Shown here piece after piece: positions 44,118 through 53,541 of a DNA stretch of 64,000 nt (position 1 is its first letter; the number at the start of each line of letters is the position of its first letter). This DNA is from Balamuthia mandrillaris (taxonomy: Eukaryota; Discosea; Longamoebia; Balamuthiidae): positions 1 through 64,000 of the forward strand of contig JAVKOQ010000218.1 of assembly GCA_031835245.1 (NCBI GenBank), given 5' to 3'. Position numbers and translations under genes: made by a program. The notes below the pieces were generated by a model. That model ran no database searches and was not told the origin of the DNA. It saw only the letters and a program-made list of their open reading frames with translations.

Positions 44118-45398
44118 TTAATGCGGAATAGCAGTCCACGTTTTCGCCACCGCTTTCGATATTGTCACAACATTTCTTTCATCCTCCTCTTCTTCTTGTT
44201 GAGGATGAAGCCGGGCCACGATCGCTTTCACCGTTTGCAGATGGGAACGCACGTTCCTCAACGCTGCCGACTTGACTTTTGTCATGGCATCCCCTTCGCT
44301 CTCTTCTCCCTCTTTACTTTCTTCTGGAGCAAGGAGATGAAGCAAAGGAGCAAGGGAGGAACGAAGTTCTTGCATCGGAGCATGGATGTTCTTCGAAAGA
44401 TAAGTTGCTGTTGCGACGAGCTGTTGCTTCGCGGAGGGAGAAGCGGAAGAAGAAGCAAAGGAGAGCTCCATTTCCAGTTGCTCCAACTTTTGTTGCAGTT
44501 TGAGGAGAGTGCGCGTGGTGGCTGCTCGTAACTTCTCATCCGTCGAGGTAGACAATACGCGTTTGGCTCTATCCGGCGAAGCAACAACCGAAGGAACCGA
44601 AGAAGAGGAAGAAGAAGGAGAAGCAGAAGCAGAAGAAGAGGGCGAAGCAGAGGATGAAGGAGGAGAAGAAGACAGAGAAGAAGGGTTTCGGCGAGTGTGA
44701 TGGTTGCCACCGCTGCCAGCAAGAATGACGGCCCCTCCTCTTGCTCCGCTGCTAACGTGCGGCCCCACGGTGTGTCTTCTCGCATAGGGCGGCGTCTTGC
44801 TTTCTTCTCTCTCTCTTTCCCTTTGCCTTGCTTCGCTTTCTTCTCCCGTTTGCTGGGGCGGTAACGATACGGAGCGAAGCAACGGTGCATTGGAGACTGG
44901 GGAAGAGGAAGGGGATCCACCCACCAACCGAATGGATTGAGCTACCTGTTGCTGAGGCTGTTGTTGATGTTCTTCTTCGATGAGATGACCGTAGGCCTCG
45001 TTGTGGAGAGAAGGAACGGAGGAGTAGATGGATTGAAACTCAGGGCGTTGGCCGCGATGGGAAGAAGGAGAGGAGCCCGCTTGCTTGGTGGGGTGTGCGT
45101 TGGAGGAGGAGCCGATTTCCACCTCGAGGATGCCGTAGCTTTTTTGGTTGGTGGTGAGGGTGGTGGAGTAGATGGACTGGAAAGAGGCGTCCCTTCTTGA
45201 TTTGGGTTGACGTTCATCCTCGTTGGAAGATGACGAAGAAGAAGAGGAGACCATGCCCAACGCGGCTCTCAGATTTTCTTCCAGTCTTGAGGTTTGCATT
45301 TTCCAGTCGGCAATGTCAGAGAGCAAGGACAGGACCAAGGCTCGGTCGGCCAGGAGAGGGGCAGCCCCATCGTTGTTGTTGTTGTGCCGGTCCATCAT
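44118..45398 (-). CDS. Ser-rich protein with duplicated FQSIYS motif, unknown function
   Basis: Intronless, 426 residues. The N-terminus has a short amphipathic helix (LVLSLLSDIADWKMQTSRLEENL). Two related segments, ASFQSIYSTTLTTNQKS and PEFQSIYSSVPSLHNEA, each about 20 residues, are followed by YGxLxxE. Then come Ser/Pro low complexity, KTPPYARRHTVGPH (a 14-3-3- or kinase-type site in look) and C-terminal helices (LRAATTRTLLKLQQKLEQLE, LRNVRSHLQTVKAIVARL) that may form a coiled coil. It could be a scaffold or trafficking adaptor, but no family is recognised. Confidence 0.68.
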   Translation of the reverse strand: MMDRHNNNNDGAAPLLADRALVLSLLSDIADWKMQTSRLEENLRAALGMVSSSSSSSSNEDERQPKSRRDASFQSIYSTTLTTNQKSYGILEVEIGSSSNAHPTKQAGSSPSSHRGQRPEFQSIYSSVPSLHNEAYGHLIEEEHQQQPQQQVAQSIRLVGGSPSSSPVSNAPLLRSVSLPPQQTGEESEARQREREREESKTPPYARRHTVGPHVSSGARGGAVILAGSGGNHHTRRNPSSLSSSPPSSSASPSSSASASPSSSSSSVPSVVASPDRAKRVLSTSTDEKLRAATTRTLLKLQQKLEQLEMELSFASSSASPSAKQQLVATATYLSKNIHAPMQELRSSLAPLLHLLAPEESKEGEESEGDAMTKVKSAALRNVRSHLQTVKAIVARLHPQQEEEEDERNVVTISKAVAKTWTAIPH

Positions 45399-45567
45399 CT
45401 TCTCTCTGTCTTTTTTTTTTGTTTTCGTTTATTGCTTTTAATTTGTTGTGTAATGCATTACACATGTGCTCCCATTCTTGACATATTGAGCACACCTATT
45501 GCAAACCACTAAAGCATTCGTTTTGACCGGAGGCCAAGAACGTCCGTGCATCTTCTTCTGGTTGGTA

Positions 45568-48500
45568 TTATTCGAAGTTGACTGTATCGCCCTGTTTGAT
45601 GGTTCTGCTGTTTATCCGTTTCCGCACGACCACAGTCGTCGCTGTTACCACGACTGCCGCCAGGACCACCACACCCAACACCACTGGCAGCACAATGGCC
45701 AGCACCATTTCATCCTCCTCATCATCCTCCTCCTCTCCATCCTCCCCATCTCCTCCATCGCTCCCTGTCAACAAAACAGAAACATCAGGATCGTATCGCA
45801 GAGAATGTTGGAAGTGAGGCAGGGTGAACACCACTTCCGTCTCCGCTTCCGCATCCTCCGATCGCTCCACTCGCACCCCCACTTGCTTGGAGGTTTCAAA
45901 CTCCTCCTCCGTCCAGGCCATGGACAACACTCGCAACACCGCTCGGCTCTTCTCCGCCTCCAACACAAACTCTCTTTCTTCTTCTTCTTCTCCTTCTCCG
46001 TTGTGAACTTCTTGCACATTCAACCACTGCTCCTCTCCCGTTCGAAGAATGGTGTGAAGTTCCAAGAGGTTGTCTTCGTGCACAAAAGGCCAATCCTGCA
46101 AAAGCAGCGTCCACTTCAAGCCATCCTGCTGGAAAGCCAGCAGGGAACCGTTGGGAAGTTCCACTTCCTCTCCCCCTGCCACCGCTTGGAACACCACCTG
46201 CATGACCACAGGGTGCCCCTCCTCCTCCTCCTCCTCCTCCTCCTGGACCGTGAAGTTGGCAGAGAAGATGATCTCTCCGGAAGAAGGATCCACCACGCTC
46301 TCCCAAAGCATGTCCACCAGAGAGACAGAGGTCACCACGCTTTGAGCAGAAGAGTCCACTTCCACCAGCCGCAAAAAGAAGGCCCGCAGGGCTGTGGCCG
46401 AGATGTCTTCTGCTTGGTTTCCATCCGTTGGCGCAAAGACAAAGTCGGGAGAGCCTTCTGGGAAGAGGATGGCAGCGGTTGGCAAACGAACGGGAGGTGT
46501 GACCGCTACGTTCACCACGTAGTTGCTGGATGTCAGGCTGTATTTTGGGTTGTTTTCACTGGAAGGTCTCAGCACCAACTGAAACTCGGTTGTAGGTGAT
46601 GCATCTGTTATGGCAACTACGAATTCCGGCGCTTTGGGTGAGTTTGGTTCAACGAGAATGCTCTGGTTCTTCACGAAGATGGACCCATCATCTCTGACAA
46701 GGTTCACTGTTATAACGTCCAGCTGAAATGTGTTTGTGAGAAGAGGGTTGAAGTGAAGGAAGAATGGCTGATCTCCTGCTTCGTAGAACACCACTTTCTG
46801 GGTGCCCTTATTGTCGGAGACCGTCATGTGCAGTGGGTTACGTTGCCATTCGACGAGTGGAATGGTTATAAAGTTACAGTTAATGCAGCTGGAAGCGGTG
46901 CACTCTGTTGGTGGGGCATAGACAGTACTGGAGAAGCAGGCTAGTAAGTCTGGCGAGTTGGGCGTTTGCGGTAAGGAAGGCATGTACAGAAAGCTTGCGT
47001 TTGAATTTTGCGAGCGGATGTAGGCTCCTGCGTAGAGTTAACAATAAAAGCAGATGAGGAGAAGAAGAACAAGATGAAAAATAAGAAGAGGAGGAAGAAG
47101 AAGAAGAACAAGAAGGAAGATGATGATGATGATGGCGATGACAAAGAAAATGAACATGAAGACGAAGAAATACTAACCAGAGGAAATCGTGTTGTCAAAG
47201 AACTCTATCAAACCTCTGCTTCGCCAGGTGGACGACTGCACATCAACTGTGAAAAAATACAAATAAGGACTTCGAAAAGCAAATGCTTAAAGGAAAAAAC
47301 AATTCTCACCAAGAAAGAGCCCAACGGCATCTTCATTGTGAAGAAACTTTACGAGTCCGTTTTGCTCCCAAGTAGACGAGCGATTGAGTGTTACGGCTGT
47401 TGTGGAAAGGGTGGACAGTAAGAACCAACTCGTCTTTTCTAGAAAGCAAACAACAAGCGGTACCATTGGAACAATTCTCAAAGCTTACTTCATTGCTGGA
47501 ATCCCATGTGCTTCCATCATCGAGTAATACAGCTGTTTTCCAGATGATTTTGTTAACAAAGAAAAAGTGATAGTTATAAAGGAGGAAATGAACCAAGCAC
47601 CATATGGCTTGCGGTTGCGAAAATGAACGGGACCATTGCTCATCCAGAGGGAATTTAGTGAAACCTCGACTGCATAACCGTCTGTACAGAGGCACATGCA
47701 TTGAGGAGGTCATGCGAAAGGAACGTAGGAACAGAACAAGCAAGAAGAACGAAGAAAAGCGAAAGAGGAGAACCAACAGCCAAAATAAAATGGAAGAAAG
47801 AGCATAAAGCAAACCTGGACTAATGCTGTCTTCTATTTTTACAGCGCCATTGCTGACCCATGTCACTCCCTTCAGTTTGACTATATATTTCATTTAGGGG
47901 AGAAGAGCGGAGAGAGGAAGAGAGGAGAGAGGGAGGGATGGTTAAGCGAGAGAGAACCTGCATCAGCGGAAATGCCGATGAAGATATCGTTCGTTACTAA
48001 GGAAGCCCCTGCTTCCATAACAATGACCGCTCCCTGTTCGTTTTGGAGGTGCACGTTGTCCAGGGAGAGCGTCGAATGGTCATCGACGTGTAACAGTGGT
48101 ACCGGAAGACAAGGTCCTTGCACCCAAACATTGTTCAAAGTGATGTTGGCCATGATAGCGCCTGTGGAAAGACAACCCGTTATTATAACTTCTGTTGGCT
48201 CGTTTCCTGTCCCTCTTTGTTTTTTGTGTTTCGTTGTGGAGGTTAAAATCGGAAGAAGCATTGGGAGAATGGCTTTTGGAAAGTTAACTGGATTGTAACT
48301 GGGGTTGGATAGTTGGCGACTGTCCATGCGTAGGCGCCCGGAGGCACCATCAAACGAACAGCGTCAGTCAGACTCACTGAGATGGAATTTAAAATAAAGT
48401 GAACAGTTAAAAACATCAGGAAAAGAAATGGAATGAGTCAAAAGGGAAAAAATAATCGTACTTAAGAAGGAGTTGAGGTTACAGGTGGGACATCCTGAAG

Positions 48501-48681
48501 GAACAGTACGGATATCCTCTGTTGGGTATATAATAACCGTCTCTTTCGTGAGTAGACACAAACCAAAAAAAAAAAAAAGTGAGAGAGATGATATAGCTCG
48601 CGCACACCAACCGCAACAAGTCCATGAAACCAAGCAGCAAAGAGCCAAAGCCAAGCAAACTCTCCGCCGGCACGAGTGCAT
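45568..48681 (-). CDS. Type I membrane protein of the exon-repeat family, member C
   Basis: Ten exons (48681-48612, 48518-48462, 48376-48289, 48214-47958, 47880-47815, 47681-47601, 47532-47464, 47396-47310, 47246-47178, 47027-45568) give 767 residues. Signal peptide VCLALALCCLVSWTC; exon 2 has CPTCNLN. Exon 4 is again 257 bp (ANITLNNVWVQGPC, LSLDNVHLQNE). Exons 5-9 (66, 81, 69, 87 and 69 bp, all phase 1-1) encode TWVSNGAVKIED, LWMSNGPVHFRN, TWDSSNEVSFEN, TWEQNGLVKFLHN and TWRSRGLIEFFDN. Exon 10 is the stalk with a CTASSCINC cluster, an acidic linker, a TM helix (LAIVLPVVLGVVVLAAVVV) and a basic tail. It lies 12 kb from members A and B, on the other strand. Its last 850 coding bases are almost the same as member B's. 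Family and function are unknown; it is likely a surface protein. Confidence 0.82.
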
Positions 48682-49036
48682 CCCTCTCTTTTCCGTTTCT
48701 TTTTGTTGTTAACAAAAAGTTAATTTTGCGAAATGCAGAGAGAGAGGCAACCCCTAGCCTTACGCGCAATCGGCAATCCAATCAGCAAAGCAATTAAGAG
48801 ATGGCGTCGGCAAAAAAGTTTCCAAACAAAAAAAACATATCGACGTCGGCAGGATTCGAACCTGCGCGGGCGGAGCCCAATTGATTTCTAGTCAATCACC
48901 TTAACCACTCGGTCACGACGTCCTGACGAGATTTAAGCTTGAAAATCGAATACAGACAGCACTGCCAAATCATATTAATCAAATATGGGCTTTCTTTTTT
49001 TTTTTTTTGTTAGGCAACGCGAAGAACTGTTCGAAC
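48682..49036. other. Gap around tRNA-Ser
   Basis: 355 bp between divergent starts (member C and the small unknown gene). Apart from the tRNA I see only A/T runs; there is no octamer. Confidence 0.5.
48842..48922 (-). tRNA. tRNA-Ser (anticodon AGA)
   Basis: On the reverse strand the acceptor stem pairs GACGTCG with CGACGTC. The D arm is GACCGAGTGGTTAAGG, the anticodon loop is CTAGAAA (anticodon AGA), there is a long class II variable arm, and the T loop is GGTTCGAATCC. Length is 81 nt, with no intron. It sits in the 355-bp gap upstream of member C. Confidence 0.95.
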
Positions 49037-49948
49037 ATGGAACGACTCCGCCGGTTCATTGGTGCTGCTGCTGGTGGTGAAGCGGCACCAAGCCAGAACG
49101 AAAACACGCAACCCAAGGAATTGACCTCTCAGTCTATCGCAATGGTTTATTTTCTTTTCCGTTTTCTACTTCTATGTGTAACGCTTCACTTTTTTGAGAA
49201 GGAAAAGGAGGCTTTGAGCGAGAAAGAAAAGGAACTGCAGAAGAAAGGGGCCAACTACAAAGCGGCACTTAAGTACGAGAGGCAGTTCCGCAGCGAGAAG
49301 GACGACGACGGCTCGTTCTTTTTCGATGGTTACGCCATTCAGCAGGAGCTTGGCTTTGACACCTTTCAAGACGACTTCACGGACTATCCGGAGCATCAGA
49401 AAAGGTTTTTTATTTGCGTTCTCTTTTTTGTTTTGTTGAAAATGACCTTATTCTTTTGTTTCAAAGATACCCGTTTCTATGTAAGAAGTTGCAAGAGTTT
49501 GTCTCTGCACGAGCACGTCGGTTTTGCGGTGACGATGATGTATTGTCAGTTGAGGTAATGCTGTCGTTCTTGTTCTTGTTCTTCTTTCTTCTTCTTCTTC
49601 TTCTTCTTCTTCTTCTTCTTCTTGTCGTTTCCTTATCGATCTCCAATAAACATTTGAATGCAGCCACCAACGGAAACAGAACACATACCCGTCGAGAGCC
49701 CTGGCCGTCAACCCCACAATGGCACATGGGAACCTGTTAGGTAATGTTAAGAACCATGAGAGAAGACAGAACGAGGAGCGGAGAGTCGCTGGAGCATTGT
49801 TTTAAGTAACCTTTTGCAACAAAGGGATGAGATGAACTTTGATGGGCACATGGGCAGCAATGAGATCAGTGATGCAGGCGTGTTGTATGCGTGGTCTTGC
49901 TGTGGCTCTGAAGATAAAGCATCTTCTCATTGTTCGTCGTTGGGGTAA
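49037..49948 (+). CDS. Small protein with C-terminal Cys/His cluster, unknown
   Basis: Five exons, 49037-49144, 49199-49404, 49467-49554, 49664-49740 and 49825-49948, give 200 residues. The N-terminus is RLRRFIGAAAGGE. A charged helix follows (EKEALSEKEKELQKKGANY), then a conserved-looking SFFFDGYAIQQELGFDTFQDDFTDY. The end reads YAWSCCGSEDKASSHC, a WSCC..H..C cluster of the kind seen in small zinc-binding motifs. The exons sum in frame, and four of the five joins fall in non-repetitive sequence. I do not recognise the family. Intron 3 is a TTC tract. Confidence 0.6.
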
Positions 49949-50058
49949 TCTACATTTTACGGTTGAAAAGAAGAGCGAATAACCTAACATTAATGTTATA
50001 CAAGAAAACGAATGCAGAATAGAACGATAGTTCATTCTTCTCTCATTCTCGTCTTTCA

Positions 50059-50092
<34 letters not shown>

Positions 50093-50129
50093 TTTCTTGT
50101 TTCCTCTTCCTTTCTCACTTGTTCCTATT

Positions 50130-50872
50130 TTAATTGTTCCATCCGACTTCCTTCAGCTTCATTCGTTGCTCCGTCAGACGACGTTCCATTTGTTTGGGAT
50201 CCGAGAGCCACACCTGATCCAACGTCTCCTCAAATTGTTCCTTTGGAACGCGATGCAGCTCCACCGAGTCACCAATGCCATAGAGGGTTACAGCTGCCCA
50301 AAGACGGCTCACGTCGTCTGGAAGTGCGAGGCTCTCAGCCCATGTTCCGTTCTTGAAGAAGTGAATGGTTCTGTTGAAGGAGAACAGTTTGAGGTTTTTT
50401 TGGGATGCGTTCTGTGGTTGTTGAGGAAGAGGATCGAGGTTGAGTAAAACGCCCAAGCGATCGCCTGCACCCCATGCGGTGGTCACTTCTCTTCGTATGT
50501 GTTTGCCATATTCATCCATGCGACCTACGATAGTGTGCCTTTTGTTTGTTTTCGGACGACGAAAAGAGGAACGTAAGAATTTGCAGAAGCAGAAGAAGCA
50601 GAAGAACAAGAAGAAGAGAAAGAAGAACAAGAAGAAGAAGGATAGGAGGAGGAGGAGGAGGAGGAGGAGGAACAAGAAGAAGAAGAAGAAGAAGAACAAG
50701 AAGAAGAACAAGAAGAAGAACAAGATCAAGAACAAGAACAAGAACAAGAAGAAGAAGAAGAAGAAGAAGAAGAAGAAGAAGAAGAAGAAGAACAACAACA
50801 ACAACAACAAAACAACAACAACATAAGACAACAACAACATAAGACAACAACAACATAAGACAACAACATAAG

Positions 50873-50921
<49 letters not shown>

Positions 50922-51702
50922 GAACAACAACAACATAAGACAACAACAACATAAGACAACAACATAAGACAACAACAACAACAACATAAGACAACATAAG
51001 ACAACATAAGACAACAACAACAACAACAACATAAGACAACAACAACATAAGACAACAACAACAACAAAGAACGTACTGACAACCAACAGCATTCCACCAA
51101 AACCAACTTCTAGCAATCTTGCTCTTCAAGTGGGCATGCAGCCTGCAATCCCAACTCTCATCGATGAGCCCCACGCCGAACAAATGGTTGCCCTCCTTGC
51201 CGATGATGAACTCAAAGGCGTGCCTCCCCGCGGCAAAGGAGGCTTGGCTGCGAATGGAGAGGTGGTTGGGAGGGCCTCCCCAACGGACCCTCCGTTGGGC
51301 GTTCTCCAGGAAGAGGTTCACGCCGAGCTCCACCCGGCTGGCCCCGTTGCACGACAGGCCGATCCCTCCCTCCTCGGCTGCCAGCAAGAGCTTGGCCCGG
51401 TCGGCATGGGAGAGGGTGAGGTGCTTGGGGTCCCAGGGCATTCCCGCGTGCAGGGCATAGGTCCGTCTCCACTTCCCTTCTTCTGGCTCTTCTTCTTCTT
51501 CCGGTTGCTCTATGCCGAGGTCCCATTCGCAACGGCGACGCCAGGCGGGGTCCTCGTAGGCGGCTTGGCGGAAGAGCCTGCAGGTCAGCGCGGGGCCACG
51601 GAGGAGCTCACGCACGGGGACGTACTCCAGCACCAAGCACAGCACCTCGTAGGGCAAGTCCAGAAGGGCGAGCGAGGGGGGCGGTGGTTCGCTCTGCTGC
51701 AT
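50130..51702 (-). CDS. F-box / SPRY (B30.2-like) protein
   Basis: Two exons, 51702-51077 and 50538-50130, give 344 residues. The F-box lies at about 16-55 (LDLPYEVLCLVLEYVPV, LTCRLFRQAAYEDPAWR). The SPRY domain starts near residue 140 (HLSIRSQASFAAGRHAFEF, NHLFGVGLIDESWD). It is cut by a 538-bp repeat-filled intron after WNAVGC and resumes with GRMDEYGKHIRREVTTAWG, GDRLGVLLNLD, FFKNGTWAESLA and LWAAVTLYGIGDSVEL. It is probably a substrate adaptor for a cullin ligase, like FBXO45. It shares a 184-bp divergent promoter with nitronate monooxygenase. Confidence 0.87.
50539..51076 (-). repeat. Intronic micro/minisatellite of the F-box/SPRY gene
   Basis: The proximal part is (TTC)n and (TTCTTG)n on the sense strand. 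The distal part (about 50810-51066) is a 13-bp minisatellite, ACAACAACATAAG on the plus strand, mixed with ACA runs. It is unlike any other repeat in the window. Strings of Val/Leu/Cys or Lys/Arg frames here are artefacts. Confidence 0.9.
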
Positions 51703-51886
51703 GCTTATCTTTCTATTTCAATGGCAATAAATATTATTGGACCGAAAACACAATTCAAAAAAGGGCCAATCGAAAATCAAAGAATTTGTACGGAAATTCC
51801 AGAGAAATTAGATTAGTGATGTTTAATTGTCGACACGTCATCGTGTCGACATAAATAATAACCAAGGAAAAAAACAAAGAAAAAAG
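51703..51886. promoter_or_regulatory. Compact divergent promoter with two TGTCGACA octamers
   Basis: A 184-bp gap between two ATGs. Octamers start at 51828 and 51844, 16 bp apart, and the second is 36 bp from the nitronate monooxygenase start. This is the cleanest example of the element. Confidence 0.7.
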
Positions 51887-53093
51887 ATGGCCAGAAGGGA
51901 AAGCTTGCGTGCGCTGTTGCCGTCCCTCCAGGGGATGAAGTATCCCATCGCGGCTGCACCGATGGCGTTCATCTCTGGGGCAGAGCTGGCAGTTGCCGTC
52001 TCCCAAGCAGGCGGTCTTGGCTTCATAGCTGCTGGTAACCTTTTTTTGTTTTTTTTTTTTTGATCCCTTCCCTTCCCTTGTAAAAATTGTGGAAATTATT
52101 TGTTCAGGTTACGACATGCTCAAACTGGAGGCTGAGTTGCGTCGTGCTCGTGGTCTGTTGGCCCTGGAGGAGGAACCTTCCACCCCACTTCCCGTAGGAG
52201 TGGGGCTGATCGCATGGACCTCTGCCAGGTCGCCCAGTGAACGCCAGCAACTCCTCTCCAACATCCTCTCTCACCGTCCCTCTGCTCTTTGGCTCTTTGC
52301 TCCTGAAGAAAGCGAAGAAGAAGAAGAAAAAGGAGGAGGCTTTCTTTCATGGGTCAATACCGTCCACCAACTCTCCTCTTCTTCTTCTTCACCACCACCA
52401 GCGGTCTTTGCTCAAGTGGGAAGCGTGAAAGAAGCCCTGGAGGCGAGCGAATCCGGGGTAGATGTCGTGGTGGCTCAAGGCCATGATGCCGGCGGTCACG
52501 GCCGCAAAGCTTCTGCTGGTCTCACTGCTCTTCTTCCTGAAGTTCGTGACGCCTTCTCCGCTCATCACCAACAAAAGAACAAAGAAGAAGGAGCGAAAGG
52601 AAGAGGACCATTGTTGTGGGCCGCAGGAGGCATCATGGACGGAAGAGGGATAGCCGCAGCGATGGCATTGGGAGCAGATGGAGTGGTGTTGGGAACTCGC
52701 TTCCTGGTGGCGGAGGAGGCTCGCTTGCCACCGGCGCACAGAGAGGCTGTCCTCAAGGCAGAGGATGGAGGTAGGAATACCACCCGAACACGATTGTTTG
52801 ATGAGTTGAGAAGCACGACTGGATGGCCAGCTGTATACGATGGAAGAGCTCTTCGCAACGAAATGGTGAGACAATGGGAAGAAGAAGGAAGAGAACCACA
52901 AAGCAACAAAGCAGAAAGGATGAAGGAAGAGTACAGAACAGCGGTGGAGGAGGGAGACTATGAAAGGGTTGTGGTTTGGGCTGGATGTGGAGTCGGACTG
53001 GCAAGAGAGGTCAAACCGGCCGCGGAAATCGTGGAAGAGTTGGTTCACGAATACAGAAAAGTGGTACGAGAACTGCCAGAGAAGCTCTTCTGA
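51887..53093 (+). CDS. Nitronate monooxygenase (2-nitropropane dioxygenase family)
   Basis: FMN-dependent oxidation of alkyl nitronates such as propionate 3-nitronate, a detoxification step. Two exons, 51887-52034 and 52108-53093, give 377 residues. The TIM-barrel start YPIAAAPMAFISGAELAVAVSQAGGLGFIAAG crosses the intron. The catalytic His lies in VVAQGHDAGGHG. FMN-phosphate binding is seen in AAGGIMDGRGIAAAMALGADGVVLGTRF. An acidic loop (EESEEEEEKGG) and a Gln/Lys loop are insertions. The C-terminal YERVVVWAGCGVGLAREVKPA is typical. No targeting signal is evident, so it is probably cytosolic. Confidence 0.92.
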
Positions 53094-53466
53094 AGGAAAA
53101 AAGGTACACAGTTTGTGCTCGTTCTTATTGTACAGTGCACTCAAACAAACAGGCAGACAAATCACTAAAGAGTTGTCCTTTGTCTCGTAGCAATGTGGAA
53201 TTGGCGTAAGCTTCTGCGAAAGAGCAGACCATAATAGGGAGATGCCAACCCCAAGAACAACACGAAAGGTTGCGCTGAACTGCTTGAAGCATGATACAAT
53301 CTGATGATTTGGCCGATGCTGTAAAGAAGGCCAAACCAGCGAAGACTGGTCGGTCAGAAGAAGGACAAGGACAAAGGACAAAGGACAAGGGCAAGGAGAA
53401 ACAAGGACGAAAGATGTCAGAAGGAAGCTTTTCAATGGCTAGTCGTAAAAGGGACAGAACAAGGAA

Positions 53467-53497
<31 letters not shown>

Positions 53498-53541
53498 ATG
53501 AGGGCGCGAAACTAGATGGCCAGAACCAGCAGATTTTTTTC
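53094..53541. other. Convergent gap, nothing recognised
   Basis: 448 bp between the monooxygenase and SNF2-like genes. A short plus frame (DDLADAVKKAKPAK..) has no start context. A GA tract lies at about 53465-53500. Confidence 0.45.

Noticed and set aside
50440-51116. Lys/Arg-rich plus frames and Val/Leu/Cys-rich minus frames
   Set aside because: Translations of the repeat-filled intron; the SPRY domain continues on both sides of it.
53290-53350. Possible C/D box snoRNA (TGATGA near 53300)
   Set aside because: No D box at a suitable distance and no terminal stem that I can pair convincingly.
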